From the NCBI GenBank assembly GCA_965207985.1, contig CBDBND010000032.1:372001-436000 (forward strand): a DNA stretch of 64,000 bases. Reading direction: 5' to 3'. The notes under the pieces were generated by a model. That model was not told the origin of the DNA. It searched no databases and saw only the letters and a program-made list of their open reading frames with translations. A program made the position numbers and the translations under genes. This DNA is from CBDBND01 sp965207985. GTDB lineage: Bacteria > Pseudomonadota > Alphaproteobacteria > Rhodospirillales > Rhodospirillaceae. This document shows, one piece after another, positions 1 through 10,061 of the stretch (positions are counted from its first letter, which is position 1; each line of letters starts with the position of its first letter).

Positions 1-2
1 CC

Positions 3-350
3 ATCCATTGTCCCCACACGCCGGCGACTTTTCATCTCTTGTCGGAACGGCGTTTGAAGTTGATGCGTCCCGAAGCGTACATTGTCAATGTGGCCCGCGG
101 TGAGATCGTTGATGAAAACGCGCTCATCCGCTTACTTGAAGAAGGTCTGTTGGCCGGTGCGGGTCTTGACGTGTTCGAGCACGAACCGGCGGTCAACCCC
201 AAACTGTTAGAGATGAAAAACGTCACCCTCCTGCCCCACATGGGTTCAGCAACGTTGGAGGGCCGGGTCGCCATGGGCGAACGGGTTGTGATCAACATTA
301 AGGCCTTCGCGGATGGCCACCGTCCGCCTGACCGCGTGCTGCCGTCCTGA
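3..350 (+). CDS. D-isomer-specific 2-hydroxyacid dehydrogenase, C-terminal part
   Basis: The frame is open from base 3 with no start, so the gene begins outside the window; about 115 C-terminal residues remain. They carry the NAD-binding-domain end (HCPHTPAT, then NVARGEIVDE) and the catalytic Glu and His of the family in HEPAVN and LPHMGSAT. Such enzymes reduce glyoxylate, hydroxypyruvate or similar 2-oxoacids with NAD(P)H in the cytoplasm; the substrate cannot be told from this part. The next gene starts 15 bases after the stop on the same strand, so the two are probably co-transcribed. Confidence 0.9.
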   Translation: MHCPHTPATFHLLSERRLKLMRPEAYIVNVARGEIVDENALIRLLEEGLLAGAGLDVFEHEPAVNPKLLEMKNVTLLPHMGSATLEGRVAMGERVVINIKAFADGHRPPDRVLPS

Positions 351-364
351 CCGTTGGATGCGGC

Positions 365-1162
365 ATGTTTGGTGATCTGAACGGTTCCCTGCTCAACGCC
401 GATGAAACGGAGATCGATGTCTCAAATCCTGGAGCCATATTGGGCGACGGGGTTTACGAATACTTGCGGATCAAGAACGGAACGGTGAAGCGATTTGACT
501 CGCATATGAATTGCTTACGGGCCGGAGCTGCAGCCCAGTCTTTAACCGTGCCGACCACCGATGCAGCCATTGCGACTCGACTTAAAGAATTACTGACCGC
601 AAACGACATGCAGAGTGCCGCTGTACGATTGACTGTGACCGCAGGTTCGGATTCAGATGGCGGCGTGCAATCCGTCGCACCAGGTCCATCTTTGTTCATG
701 ACCGCTGAACCCTTGCCGGTGAATGATCCCGTTCGTGCCGTTCTTTCCAGTTCGGTCGTACGGGATGCAAAAATACCGCTCGAAGGCGTATGGACACTCA
801 ATGACCCTATTGTCGCTGCAGCGCGCGACGAAGCGTCGGACCAAGGAGTTGAAGAAACGCTGGTGCTGAATAACCATGGGCGGCTGGCGGAAGCCATTGA
901 GGCAAACGTGTTCCTTTTGATCGATGGACGGTTGATCACACCAGCGGAAATTGAGGGCGCCCATCCAAACACCGTACGCAAAGACCTGTTGACCAGATTT
1001 CGCGGTCAAGAGGCAGTGTTGGCGGTGGATGATCTGCAGCGCGCGGAAGAGGCTTTTCTCGTCAACAGCCTCGGCATACGGCCGCTCATAGACGTAGCCG
1101 GGCAACCCATCGGCGATGGTGAACCGGGGCTGGTTACCCAAATGCTGGCCGCCCGCGTTTGA
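365..1162 (+). CDS. Fold-type IV (class IV) aminotransferase homologue lacking the PLP lysine
   Basis: 265 residues with the overall pattern of branched-chain/D-amino-acid aminotransferases and aminodeoxychorismate lyase: an N-terminal GDGVYEYLRIKNG segment with the substrate-side arginine region following, a central LNDPIVAAARDEA segment and a C-terminal GRLAEAIEANVFLLIDGRL segment that holds the conserved Glu (about 176) and Asn of the PLP site. The Schiff-base lysine normally found just before the LN(Y/D) motif is replaced by Trp143 (TGG at 791-793). This is seen directly; a loss or change of transaminase activity is an inference. It follows the hydroxyacid dehydrogenase by 15 bases, suggesting an operon. 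Confidence 0.8.
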   Translation: MFGDLNGSLLNADETEIDVSNPGAILGDGVYEYLRIKNGTVKRFDSHMNCLRAGAAAQSLTVPTTDAAIATRLKELLTANDMQSAAVRLTVTAGSDSDGGVQSVAPGPSLFMTAEPLPVNDPVRAVLSSSVVRDAKIPLEGVWTLNDPIVAAARDEASDQGVEETLVLNNHGRLAEAIEANVFLLIDGRLITPAEIEGAHPNTVRKDLLTRFRGQEAVLAVDDLQRAEEAFLVNSLGIRPLIDVAGQPIGDGEPGLVTQMLAARV

Positions 1163-1170
1163 GGGACGTC

Positions 1171-1695
1171 TTAGCTGGTGATGTTGCAGGCTTGGGAAAT
1201 GTCCCGATGTGCTGCGGTGAAACCGCGTAGAGAATAGGTGTCTGTCGTCAACGTGCCCCGTCCCGAGGTGCCTTTGACCACCATGGTGTTGCCACGGATC
1301 ATGGACTGAACCATTTCCTTATCACTGCCTTCGTCGCGGGTCCACGCCCGCTCGCCATGGGTAAACAAATCAAAGGCACTGGAACCGATGCGGATATTGA
1401 CGTCGGAGTTTTCCTGATAGGGGTACCCGGCGACGATGCTGACCACGTCGACGGAATTTTCACTGGGCCGGTGGGTGACAAGCGCAAAGATGTCACCACG
1501 GCGGGTGTAGTTACCTTCGGCCTTGGTGGGTTCGCTGGCCATGTAGCATACGATGCCGGAATCCTCTTGGTAGGAATAGGCGGTCCATGCCCCGTGGGTA
1601 CCGATGACAGTGACGTCTTGGGCGGAAACGGACCCGGCGCCAAATAGGATGGCCGATGAAATAATGAGTGCCTGCAATGCGTTACGCGCGCGCAT
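1171..1695 (-). CDS. Invasion-associated locus B (IalB)-like secreted protein
   Basis: A longer frame runs to 1782, but the ATG at 1695 is preceded by GGGAG at good spacing and opens a clean signal peptide (MRARNALQALIISSAILFG, cleavage near VSAQD). The mature part of about 150 residues has the IalB pattern: W-x-A-Y near the start, VCYMASEPTK, then RRGDIFALVTHRP and a C-terminal cysteine. IalB-type proteins are periplasmic or envelope proteins common in Alphaproteobacteria; despite the name they also occur in free-living species and their biochemical role is unclear. The gene is convergent with the aminotransferase homologue. Confidence 0.8.
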   Translation of the reverse strand: MRARNALQALIISSAILFGAGSVSAQDVTVIGTHGAWTAYSYQEDSGIVCYMASEPTKAEGNYTRRGDIFALVTHRPSENSVDVVSIVAGYPYQENSDVNIRIGSSAFDLFTHGERAWTRDEGSDKEMVQSMIRGNTMVVKGTSGRGTLTTDTYSLRGFTAAHRDISQACNITS

Positions 1696-1805
1696 TCGGT
1701 GGAACTCCCTTCTTTTCCTTGCTTTCGCCAAGTAAACCACAGCGTCGGAGGGGATTGTGTTGATCTTGTGACCCGGACGCAACCCCTTAGTTTCTGCCGA
1801 GTCGC

Positions 1806-2410
1806 CTAGCTATCGTCAAGCCCGTCCCGCTCCGCCGCGGCAACCTCGGCCAGCGGTGGCGGGCGGCGGAAAGACTGCATGGACTCCTGGCGCAACACAG
1901 GGTCGCCAAACACATGGGGTTCGAGCGCTTCGGTTGGCCCGCCCGGTGACACCGGCCGCGGTGCAAAGCGGCCGCGGGAGACCAGCCTGTCGTACATGAC
2001 GCAAACACCGGCAATACCCACATTCAAACTGAAGCGCGTCGGAATGCGAATGAAGTGATCACACCGCTCCATCATCTCAGGTGACAATCTGCCCCGCTCC
2101 GGTCCCAGCACGTAGGCCGCCTGCGTCGGATGGTGAAAGCTGGGCAGGTCCGCCGCATCGTTATCCAGTTCCACACCGACCAAAGCGCAGCCCTTGGGTA
2201 GCGCCACGCTGGCTGGGTCTGGAAACTCATAGAAGGGCAGTTGCCCGAGCGAGTCAGAGGTGTCCGTGCGCGCGCCGGAATCCCGTTCGTACGTGGCCGC
2301 TACCGTAAATACAAAACTCGCACCGAACGCATGGGCGGTGCGGAACACATTGCCGACGTTATACGGTTTGTTGATCCCTTCCACGCCGATACCGAAATAG
2401 CCGCGCATGG

Positions 2411-2414
<4 letters not shown>
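1806..2414 (-). CDS. SpoU/TrmH-family RNA 2'-O-methyltransferase
   Basis: About 200 residues with the three SPOUT motifs: N-x-GN in KPYNVGNVFRTAHAFG (motif 1), LGPERGRLS (motif 2) and IPTRFSLNVGIAGVCVMYD (motif 3), which together build the knotted S-adenosylmethionine site and carry the catalytic Arg. The enzyme should methylate a ribose in tRNA or rRNA; the exact nucleotide is not readable. The start overlaps the stop of the upstream synthetase in ATGA (2411-2414), indicating translational coupling; an ATG two codons later is also possible. The last 40 residues are Pro/Arg-rich and not part of the core. Confidence 0.85.
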
Positions 2415-4384
<1,970 letters not shown>

Positions 4385-4494
4385 CCATGAGTCCCTTGTA
4401 CGAATAGCCGATCTTTGCTTGTTGTCGTCTGTGCTACATTGCTCTTATTAGATCGCACGATATTACACATTCTTGATCGACTATCGGAAACCCG

Positions 4495-5439
4495 TTGACC
4501 GTTCCTTCTGTTTCTCCTTCATCTGCTGAGACGTCCCTACCCATCGACAATTTGCGTGGCGCGGCATGGATGGTGTCGGGCGTGTTCTTCTTTGCCACCA
4601 CCGCCGTGCTGATAAAATACGCCGGACAAACGTTGCACACCTTTGAAGTTGTGTTCTTCCGTTGTCTCTTCGGCGTGCTGGTGGTCATTCCCCTGCTTAT
4701 GCAAAGCGGAGTCCGGTCCCTGAAAATACGCAAACCGGGTTTGCATGTACTTAGGGTGATCTGCGCTGTCATTGCCATGAACAGCGGATTTTATGCTCTG
4801 GCCAATTTGGAACTGGCCACGGCGATTTCGCTCTCTTTCACCCGGCCTCTGTTCATGATCCTTCTCGCTATCGTCATTCTGGGCGAAGTGGTGCGCTGGC
4901 GCCGCGGTCTGGCGACGGTGATCGGGTTTTGCGGCGTGCTGATCATGCTCCAGCCGGGCACCATGGAATTCCAATGGGCGTTTGCCGCCGCTCTGCTTGC
5001 TGCCTTTGCCGTGGCGGCAGCGCTGATCACGGTCAAATTAATCGCGCCTTACGATGCGCCGGTGACCATCATGTTGTCCTTTTCCATCGGCACTGTTCTG
5101 GTGTCGGCCGTTCCGGCGGCCTTGGTGTGGCGTACACCGACGGAAGGAGAACTGATGCTTCTAATTGGGTTGGGCATCGTCGCCAGCATGGGGCAGTACT
5201 CCCTGATCCGCGCCTTCACCCTCGGTGAAGCGACAGTGATAAGCCCCATCGATTACCTGCAAATCATCATTGGCAGTACGGCAGGATTTTTTCTGTTTCA
5301 GGAACGGCCCAGTATTTGGACCTTGATTGGCGCCTTGGTCATCGTCGGCGCGACCCTTTATATCGTCATCCGGGGCGCCCGGGTACGTGCCGCCCCGCCC
5401 TTGCCACCGGACCCAGGCGCGGCCTCCCTTAAGAGCTAA
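4495..5439 (+). CDS. EamA/DMT-family inner-membrane transporter
   Basis: 314 residues beginning with TTG, with about ten hydrophobic segments in two EamA repeats, first GAAWMVSGVFFFATTAVLIK and second from FAAALLAAFAVAAAL, typical of drug/metabolite exporters such as RhaT/YdcZ-like permeases. Export or import of a small metabolite across the inner membrane is expected; the substrate is unknown. It is divergent from acetoacetyl-CoA synthetase (110-base shared upstream region) and convergent with the TonB receptor, with only 11 bases between the two stops. Confidence 0.88.
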   Translation: MTVPSVSPSSAETSLPIDNLRGAAWMVSGVFFFATTAVLIKYAGQTLHTFEVVFFRCLFGVLVVIPLLMQSGVRSLKIRKPGLHVLRVICAVIAMNSGFYALANLELATAISLSFTRPLFMILLAIVILGEVVRWRRGLATVIGFCGVLIMLQPGTMEFQWAFAAALLAAFAVAAALITVKLIAPYDAPVTIMLSFSIGTVLVSAVPAALVWRTPTEGELMLLIGLGIVASMGQYSLIRAFTLGEATVISPIDYLQIIIGSTAGFFLFQERPSIWTLIGALVIVGATLYIVIRGARVRAAPPLPPDPGAASLKS

Positions 5440-5450
5440 AACGTGAAGAG

Positions 5451-7652
5451 TTAAAACGTTCCCCGGACGCTGACCCCCGTGAACCGGGTTTGCCTTTGGC
5501 GACGGAACTCCAGTTGTTGAATGGTCCCCGCAGCCTGGGTGGTGAGAAATCGGGTGCGCGTGCGTGTGGTCAGGGCGTTCAAAATATTCCCCGTAAACAC
5601 GCGGAAAATGTAGCCGTTGCCAAAACTCTTCTCCATGAACATACGCAGGTCATGACCTGAGGTCTTGAAGTCGAACTCGTTGAAATCGCTTTCGATGGTT
5701 GGGCCTTTTTTGATCCAGTTGAAATTGAAGGACAGGCCCCAGGCCTGAATGTCATAACGCCCGGCAACGGTAAGCTCGTATTTTGGCTGGTTACCGATGC
5801 GGCGGCGATTGCCGGTGAAGGGGTCGGTGACTTCCGAGTCCTGCCACAGGTAGGTTGTACTGAGCACCGCATCCAAGCCGGTAAACCTCTTGAGCCTGAG
5901 GCTGCTGTCCAGCTCAAAGCCGTAGTGATTACCGCTGCCCAGATTGCCCGGTTGTGAGTCCGCCTGTCCAAAAGGAATGAGATCTTTGACATCGTTGATA
6001 CGCCGGTAGAACACCCGCCCGTTGAGCACACCACCGCTTTCGGCAAAGCGCCGTTCGGCCCCAATTTCGAAATCCCAAGACTTTTCCGGCGCCAGCTCGG
6101 GATTGCCTGCCAACACCTCGTCGTCTTCCCGGTTCACCGTGGCGACAAAATCATCGAAGTCCAACTGGCCCACGTCGCGCAGAAAGGAAAACCAGATCTG
6201 CGTTGATTCATCGGTGTTGTACCAGATGTCCAAACTGGGCTTGGCGAACTGAAAGGACCGTTCTTCGCCGACGTCCGAACCGGTTTGCGTCAGCCAGGAG
6301 AATTCAGCTGCGAGTCCGGTTTGAATTTCCAAGGCCGGAACCGGTTTCCAGCTGTGTGTGGAGAACACTTCGACCCGGTCTTCGGTAATCTTCTGATCGG
6401 AATTGAACACGGGCACGTCGATCCGTTCGCCATCGTCGAGAACAAAGAAATCAAGGTCCTTGTTGAGTGTGTTGATGGCCCCTTCAACGCCCAGTTCCAG
6501 ACTATGCTTATCGGTCAGCGCCCAGTCCACTGTGCCACGGAGAATTGTTTCCGTTGCCTTTTCGTCCTTGATGTCGCCACCGAGAGGATCCAGGTCGGTA
6601 TTAGGAAAGCGAAAGAAATTATTGGTGTCTTGCTGAACATCGGTGGTGGAGCGAATGAACAGGCCGGTGAACTTGGCGTCTTTCCACAGTGGCTGGGTGT
6701 AGTCCGCGCCGATTTCATAGGTTAGGTCCCGACCGTTGATGTCTTCGGCGATGCCGCGCACTTCACGCAAACCGTTCGCTATGTTGCCAAGGGTGATGGG
6801 CTCGAACGTGAGCGTGGTGTCTGTATTGTCGCGCGGCACATAAAAGACATAGCCGTTGAGCTGCAGGGTTTGGCCGCCCTCCCAGCCGTAGGACACCGTC
6901 GTACGAGCGGTGTATTGCTCGGAATCGCGCTTGCGGGATTCATCGATGAGTCTGAGCGTGCCACCCGCCTCGTTGGTAATGGTGTCCGTCACGAAGAACG
7001 GGGCGATGGCGGGCCTGATCTGCAGGCTCAGCGAATAGGACAAACCGCCGCTGGTGCCGCTGTAAGACATCCTCGGCACCGGGCGTTTCTGACCTTCCCA
7101 ATTGTAAACCACGCCGACGGAATAGGTGCCGCTGCCGGTTCCGGCATCGTCCTTGAGAATGACGTTGATCACCCGTGCGCCCACGTCGGCGTCCAGCTCG
7201 CGTACGTTACCGGTGATGATTTCGATGCGTTCGACGGATTTGGCGGGCAGAGCCCCGAGAAACTGGCCGCTGGCGTTTTCTTTTCCAGTCAGTCGTTTGC
7301 CGTTGATGAGTATTTGATCCGTATTAGCGCGCAGGCCGCGGCGTTCTTCATCCTCGTTCCCGAAACCACCGACGAGCCCTTCCGTGCCGGGAACCCGGTT
7401 GAGCATGTCTTCCACATAGATGGGGTTGTAAGGCGCGAAGAACTCCGCATCGTATACGGTAATGGTCGTCGCCCCGTCTTCGGACTCCGTTTGTCCGGTG
7501 TTCCGTTCAATCTGGATCGGTTGAACGGCCGGGGATTGGTCTTGTGTCTGGTCCGATTGCTGAGCTTCTGCGATCGCGGAGACCGCGCTCAAAATTAAGA
7601 TGGAGCAAAGCGTCACGGCGGCGGGAAACCAAACTCCTCTTCCCTTCTCCAT
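5451..7652 (-). CDS. TonB-dependent outer-membrane receptor
   Basis: 733 residues with a signal peptide (cleavage around AIAEAQQ), a plug domain (VEDMLNRVPGTEG, ILINGKRLTGKENASG, SVERIEIITGNVRELDADVG, residues about 75-165) and a C-terminal beta barrel ending in Phe. The start is ATG after GGGGGGA. Receptors of this type import iron chelates, vitamins or carbohydrates with energy from TonB-ExbBD; none of the usual substrate clues lie next to it. The barrel is somewhat short and resembles the group annotated as carbohydrate or outer-membrane-signalling receptors, which is only a weak hint. Confidence 0.9.
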   Translation of the reverse strand: MEKGRGVWFPAAVTLCSILILSAVSAIAEAQQSDQTQDQSPAVQPIQIERNTGQTESEDGATTITVYDAEFFAPYNPIYVEDMLNRVPGTEGLVGGFGNEDEERRGLRANTDQILINGKRLTGKENASGQFLGALPAKSVERIEIITGNVRELDADVGARVINVILKDDAGTGSGTYSVGVVYNWEGQKRPVPRMSYSGTSGGLSYSLSLQIRPAIAPFFVTDTITNEAGGTLRLIDESRKRDSEQYTARTTVSYGWEGGQTLQLNGYVFYVPRDNTDTTLTFEPITLGNIANGLREVRGIAEDINGRDLTYEIGADYTQPLWKDAKFTGLFIRSTTDVQQDTNNFFRFPNTDLDPLGGDIKDEKATETILRGTVDWALTDKHSLELGVEGAINTLNKDLDFFVLDDGERIDVPVFNSDQKITEDRVEVFSTHSWKPVPALEIQTGLAAEFSWLTQTGSDVGEERSFQFAKPSLDIWYNTDESTQIWFSFLRDVGQLDFDDFVATVNREDDEVLAGNPELAPEKSWDFEIGAERRFAESGGVLNGRVFYRRINDVKDLIPFGQADSQPGNLGSGNHYGFELDSSLRLKRFTGLDAVLSTTYLWQDSEVTDPFTGNRRRIGNQPKYELTVAGRYDIQAWGLSFNFNWIKKGPTIESDFNEFDFKTSGHDLRMFMEKSFGNGYIFRVFTGNILNALTTRTRTRFLTTQAAGTIQQLEFRRQRQTRFTGVSVRGTF

Positions 7653-7763
7653 GCACGTCCCCCCGGCAGTGAACCCTATGAGCCCAATATACTCTGCGGC
7701 CCGACGGTTAAAGTGTCATAACTCCGTGATCTTGAGGGACAGGAATTGCGCTGGAAGCCATTG

Positions 7764-7836
7764 GGTGACTACAGGAACCCCGGAGAACAATTGGCGACTA
7801 CAGGAGCCTCGGAGAATAAGTGGTGACTACGGAACT
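7764..7836. repeat. Tandem 29-base repeat, about 2.5 copies
   Basis: Three copies of a unit around GACTACAGGA..C..CGGAGAA lie at exactly 29-base spacing (GACTAC at 7767, 7796 and 7825) in the gap between the TonB receptor and phhB. The copies differ at a few bases and the third is truncated. There is no unique spacer, so it is not a CRISPR array. Role unknown; repeated operators or slippage are both possible. Confidence 0.75.
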
Positions 7837-7847
7837 AACACCATCGC

Positions 7848-8138
7848 TTAATCAGCCACGGTATCCATGAACGTCGCCAGTTCCAAGTCCCGCTCGCTGA
7901 GACCATCGCAGTCATGGGTGGAGAGCGTCACTTCCACCCGGTTGTAGACATTGAACCATTCGGGATGATGGTCCATTTGGTCCGCCCTCAAGGCGCAGCG
8001 GGTCATGAAACCGAAGGCGGCATTGAAATCCTTGAAGCGAAACGTGCGGGTGATGGCGTCCCGGCCCTCCACTTCCATCCAATGGGCCAGACCGGCCAGG
8101 GCGGCGCTGCGGGCGTCGGGCGACAGTTTCTCGACCAT
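7848..8138 (-). CDS. phhB: 4a-hydroxytetrahydrobiopterin dehydratase (pterin carbinolamine dehydratase)
   Basis: 96 residues, full family length. It shows the catalytic pattern FKDFNAAFGFMTRCALRAD followed by HHPEWFNVYNRVEVTLSTHD, i.e. the HHP...H active-site histidines. The enzyme dehydrates the 4a-carbinolamine made by aromatic amino-acid hydroxylases so that the pterin can be recycled; it can also act as a pterin salvage protein. ATG at 8138 is preceded by GAGGA. No hydroxylase gene is in the window. Its upstream region is directly abutted by the IS1595-type element. Confidence 0.92.
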   Translation of the reverse strand: MVEKLSPDARSAALAGLAHWMEVEGRDAITRTFRFKDFNAAFGFMTRCALRADQMDHHPEWFNVYNRVEVTLSTHDCDGLSERDLELATFMDTVAD

Positions 8139-8241
8139 AACGGCGTCCTCTTTGATATAGGGTCTTGTTTGAGGAAACAGTGGGGCGTGTTCCGTCCCGT
8201 TGCAAGGACGTTATAGCGAAAAAGAAAACGCGATTATCCCC

Positions 8242-8270
8242 TTGACTCTTGTAAGCCGTCATGCTAGATT
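8242..8270 (+). promoter_or_regulatory. Sigma70-type promoter in the left terminal repeat, for the transposase
   Basis: TTGACT (8242-8247) and TAGATT (8265-8270) are separated by 17 bases, close to the consensus. The -35 box lies within the terminal inverted repeat. The transposase ATG at 8295 follows GGAGG at 8284-8288. Confidence 0.65.
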
Positions 8271-8294
8271 TCCTCCCATAAATCGGAGGAAAGA

Positions 8295-9155
8295 ATGCTC
8301 AGAGTTAAGAACGTCCAGGACTTTTTCAGGCAGTTTCCAGATGATGATGCCTGCCTGGATTACCTGATGAACCAGATGTACGGAGAGAAGTTTGATTGCC
8401 CCAAGTGCGGCAAGCACGGGAAATATCATCGCAGAAAGGGCCATCCGACTTATGAGTGTGGCTGGTGTTCCAATCATATCAGCCCCATGGCCGGCACGAT
8501 CTTCCATCGTTCTCACACGCCTTTGCAGAAGTGGTTCTACGCGATCTATGTGTTCACAACGACACGCCATGGCGTGGCCGCCAAGGAACTGCAACGCCAG
8601 TTGAGCGTGACCTACAAGACGGCCTGGCGCATGGCGCACCAGATCCGCAAGCTGATGGCGGAAGCGGACGGTGAGGATACTCTCAAGGGCGAAGTGGAGA
8701 TCGATGAAACGTACGTCGGCGGACGGAAGCGGGGCGGTAAGCGCGGGCGTGGCGCTCCGGGCAAGACAGTCGCTTTCGGCATGGTTGAACGTGACGGTGA
8801 CATTATGACGAAAGTGATTCCCAACGTCCGCAAAAGGACGCTTCAACCGATCATCAATGAAAACGTGGAAAAAGGCAGCACGGTTCACACGGATGAACTG
8901 AAATCCTACCAGGGCCTTCGAACGGCCGGATACGATCATGAGACGGTCAATCATGGCGCCGGTGAGTACGTCAATGGGGATTGTCATGTGAACAGCATTG
9001 AGGGCTTCTGGGCTCGATTTAAGCTGTCGGTTCGCGGCACTCATGTCCATGTCTCTAAGCAGCACCTTGAGAAGTATCTGAAGGAGTTTGAGTATCGCTA
9101 CAATCGCCGGAAGAATCCTGAGCGGATGCTTGCCGATCTTTTTGAGAGCCTTTGA
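8295..9155 (+). CDS. IS1595-family (ISXO2-like) transposase
   Basis: 286 residues. It has an N-terminal zinc ribbon (CPKCGKHGKY...CGWC), a short HTH region and a C-terminal DDE-type catalytic domain with EIDETYVGG, HTDELKSYQG and NSIEGFWARFK, the conserved acidic/Asn positions of ISXO2-like enzymes. The protein appears complete. A good promoter and ribosome-binding site (CGGAGGAAAG) precede it. Confidence 0.93.
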   Translation: MLRVKNVQDFFRQFPDDDACLDYLMNQMYGEKFDCPKCGKHGKYHRRKGHPTYECGWCSNHISPMAGTIFHRSHTPLQKWFYAIYVFTTTRHGVAAKELQRQLSVTYKTAWRMAHQIRKLMAEADGEDTLKGEVEIDETYVGGRKRGGKRGRGAPGKTVAFGMVERDGDIMTKVIPNVRKRTLQPIINENVEKGSTVHTDELKSYQGLRTAGYDHETVNHGAGEYVNGDCHVNSIEGFWARFKLSVRGTHVHVSKQHLEKYLKEFEYRYNRRKNPERMLADLFESL

Positions 9156-9279
9156 CGATATGGCCTATTACCTTTTCGAATTTGCCATCCTTGTTCTCCA
9201 ACGGATGTTCTTTGGCAAATTGATCCAGTTGTCCGCTCTGGCGGGCTTCCTCAAGAGACAGATATTTTCCGCGGGACAT
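9055..9279 (-). CDS. Small passenger protein of the IS1595-type element
   Basis: 74 residues starting with ATG preceded by AAGGGA. The N-terminal half (MSRGKYLSLEEARQSGQLDQ, then FAKEHP) is charged and hydrophilic and looks like a real short protein of the sort found beside IS1595-like transposases; the C-terminal tail overlaps the transposase 3' end by 101 bases in antisense and is low-complexity. No enzymatic motif is visible. It is divergent from the next small gene. A role in transposition control is only a guess from position. Confidence 0.5.
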   Translation of the reverse strand: MSRGKYLSLEEARQSGQLDQFAKEHPLENKDGKFEKVIGHIVKGSQKDRQASAQDSSGDCSDTQTPSDTSQGAA

Positions 9280-9315
9280 TGAAACTTTTCCCTTGCTTTG
9301 TTAGAGAATCAAAAC

Positions 9316-9612
9316 ATGACAGAGAACGAAAAAAATAACGAAATTGGCGTTATGGTTAGCGAACGTAACGAGCTTCGCCGGACCATCGTGTGTCTGGAAA
9401 ACAAACTGGACCGCATAACTCAGGCTCTTTCGAAGACGCAAAGCAGCATTGCAGCTAAAGATTCCCTTAGTTTGAATACAGACGGTGAGATTGTTTTTGA
9501 CAACGATCTCTCGACTCTTCCCACGCCTGCTGACATTGCCGATGTTCAGAACCGCCGTCTTGATGCAGAGAATAGGCTCCAAGAACTTGAGAAACGGCTT
9601 AATAGTGTCTAA
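9316..9612 (+). CDS. Small coiled-coil passenger protein
   Basis: About 98 residues from ATG 9316 (an in-frame TTG at 9298 gives six more). It is very rich in Glu, Lys, Asn and Leu with heptad-like spacing (ERNELRRTIVCLENKLDRIT and ENRLQELEKRL), so a coiled coil is likely. It is divergent from the 74-residue gene and more AT-rich than the surrounding chromosome, in line with foreign cargo. Function unknown. Confidence 0.5.
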   Translation: MTENEKNNEIGVMVSERNELRRTIVCLENKLDRITQALSKTQSSIAAKDSLSLNTDGEIVFDNDLSTLPTPADIADVQNRRLDAENRLQELEKRLNSV

Positions 9613-9767
9613 CGAGGTTAAAAGTTCCTAGATTCTCAGTCAAATCCTGTTGACCATTGCCTTTTGGACTTCTTGTTCTCATCACTTTGAGCTACTCCCC
9701 GGGAATCGGACACTGACGTAAGCTACACTTTGTTGTCTTCTGGTCTTCGTAGAGAAGGAGATCAGAG

Positions 9768-10061
9768 ATGTCGAAACGCAAGCAACACTGGCCGGAATTC
9801 AAGGCGAAAGTAGCCCTTGAAGCCTTGAAGGGCGAAGAGACCGTATCCGAGCTGTCCAGCCGGTTCGGGGTTCACCCGACGATGATTCATCAATGGAAGC
9901 GTGCGCTGCTTGATGGTGCTCCTGGCCTGTTCGCCCGTGGTGGCCGCCGGCAACCGGAGATCGACGAAGCGCAGGTGAAGGAACTGCATGCCAAGATTGG
10001 GGAGTTGGCTGTGGCCAACGATTTTTTGTCCAGACAGCTCAAGCCCTGGGGCGTGAAGTGA
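9768..10061 (+). CDS. IS3 transposase OrfA (HTH protein)
   Basis: 97 residues with the helix-turn-helix of IS3 OrfA (EFKAKVALEALKGEETVSEL, then HPTMIHQWKRALLDG) and a following leucine-rich coiled part. GAGAAGGAGATC just upstream supplies the ribosome-binding site. It overlaps orfB by four bases (GTGA), so coupled re-initiation or frameshifting could produce OrfB. Confidence 0.93.
   Translation: MSKRKQHWPEFKAKVALEALKGEETVSELSSRFGVHPTMIHQWKRALLDGAPGLFARGGRRQPEIDEAQVKELHAKIGELAVANDFLSRQLKPWGVK

Noticed and set aside
7764..7836. CRISPR array
   Set aside because: The 29-base units follow each other directly without spacers and only 2.5 copies exist; no cas genes are present.
8259..9065. 268-codon open frame antisense to the IS1595 transposase
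   Set aside because: No family similarity and no ribosome-binding site; it mirrors the codon pattern of the transposase.
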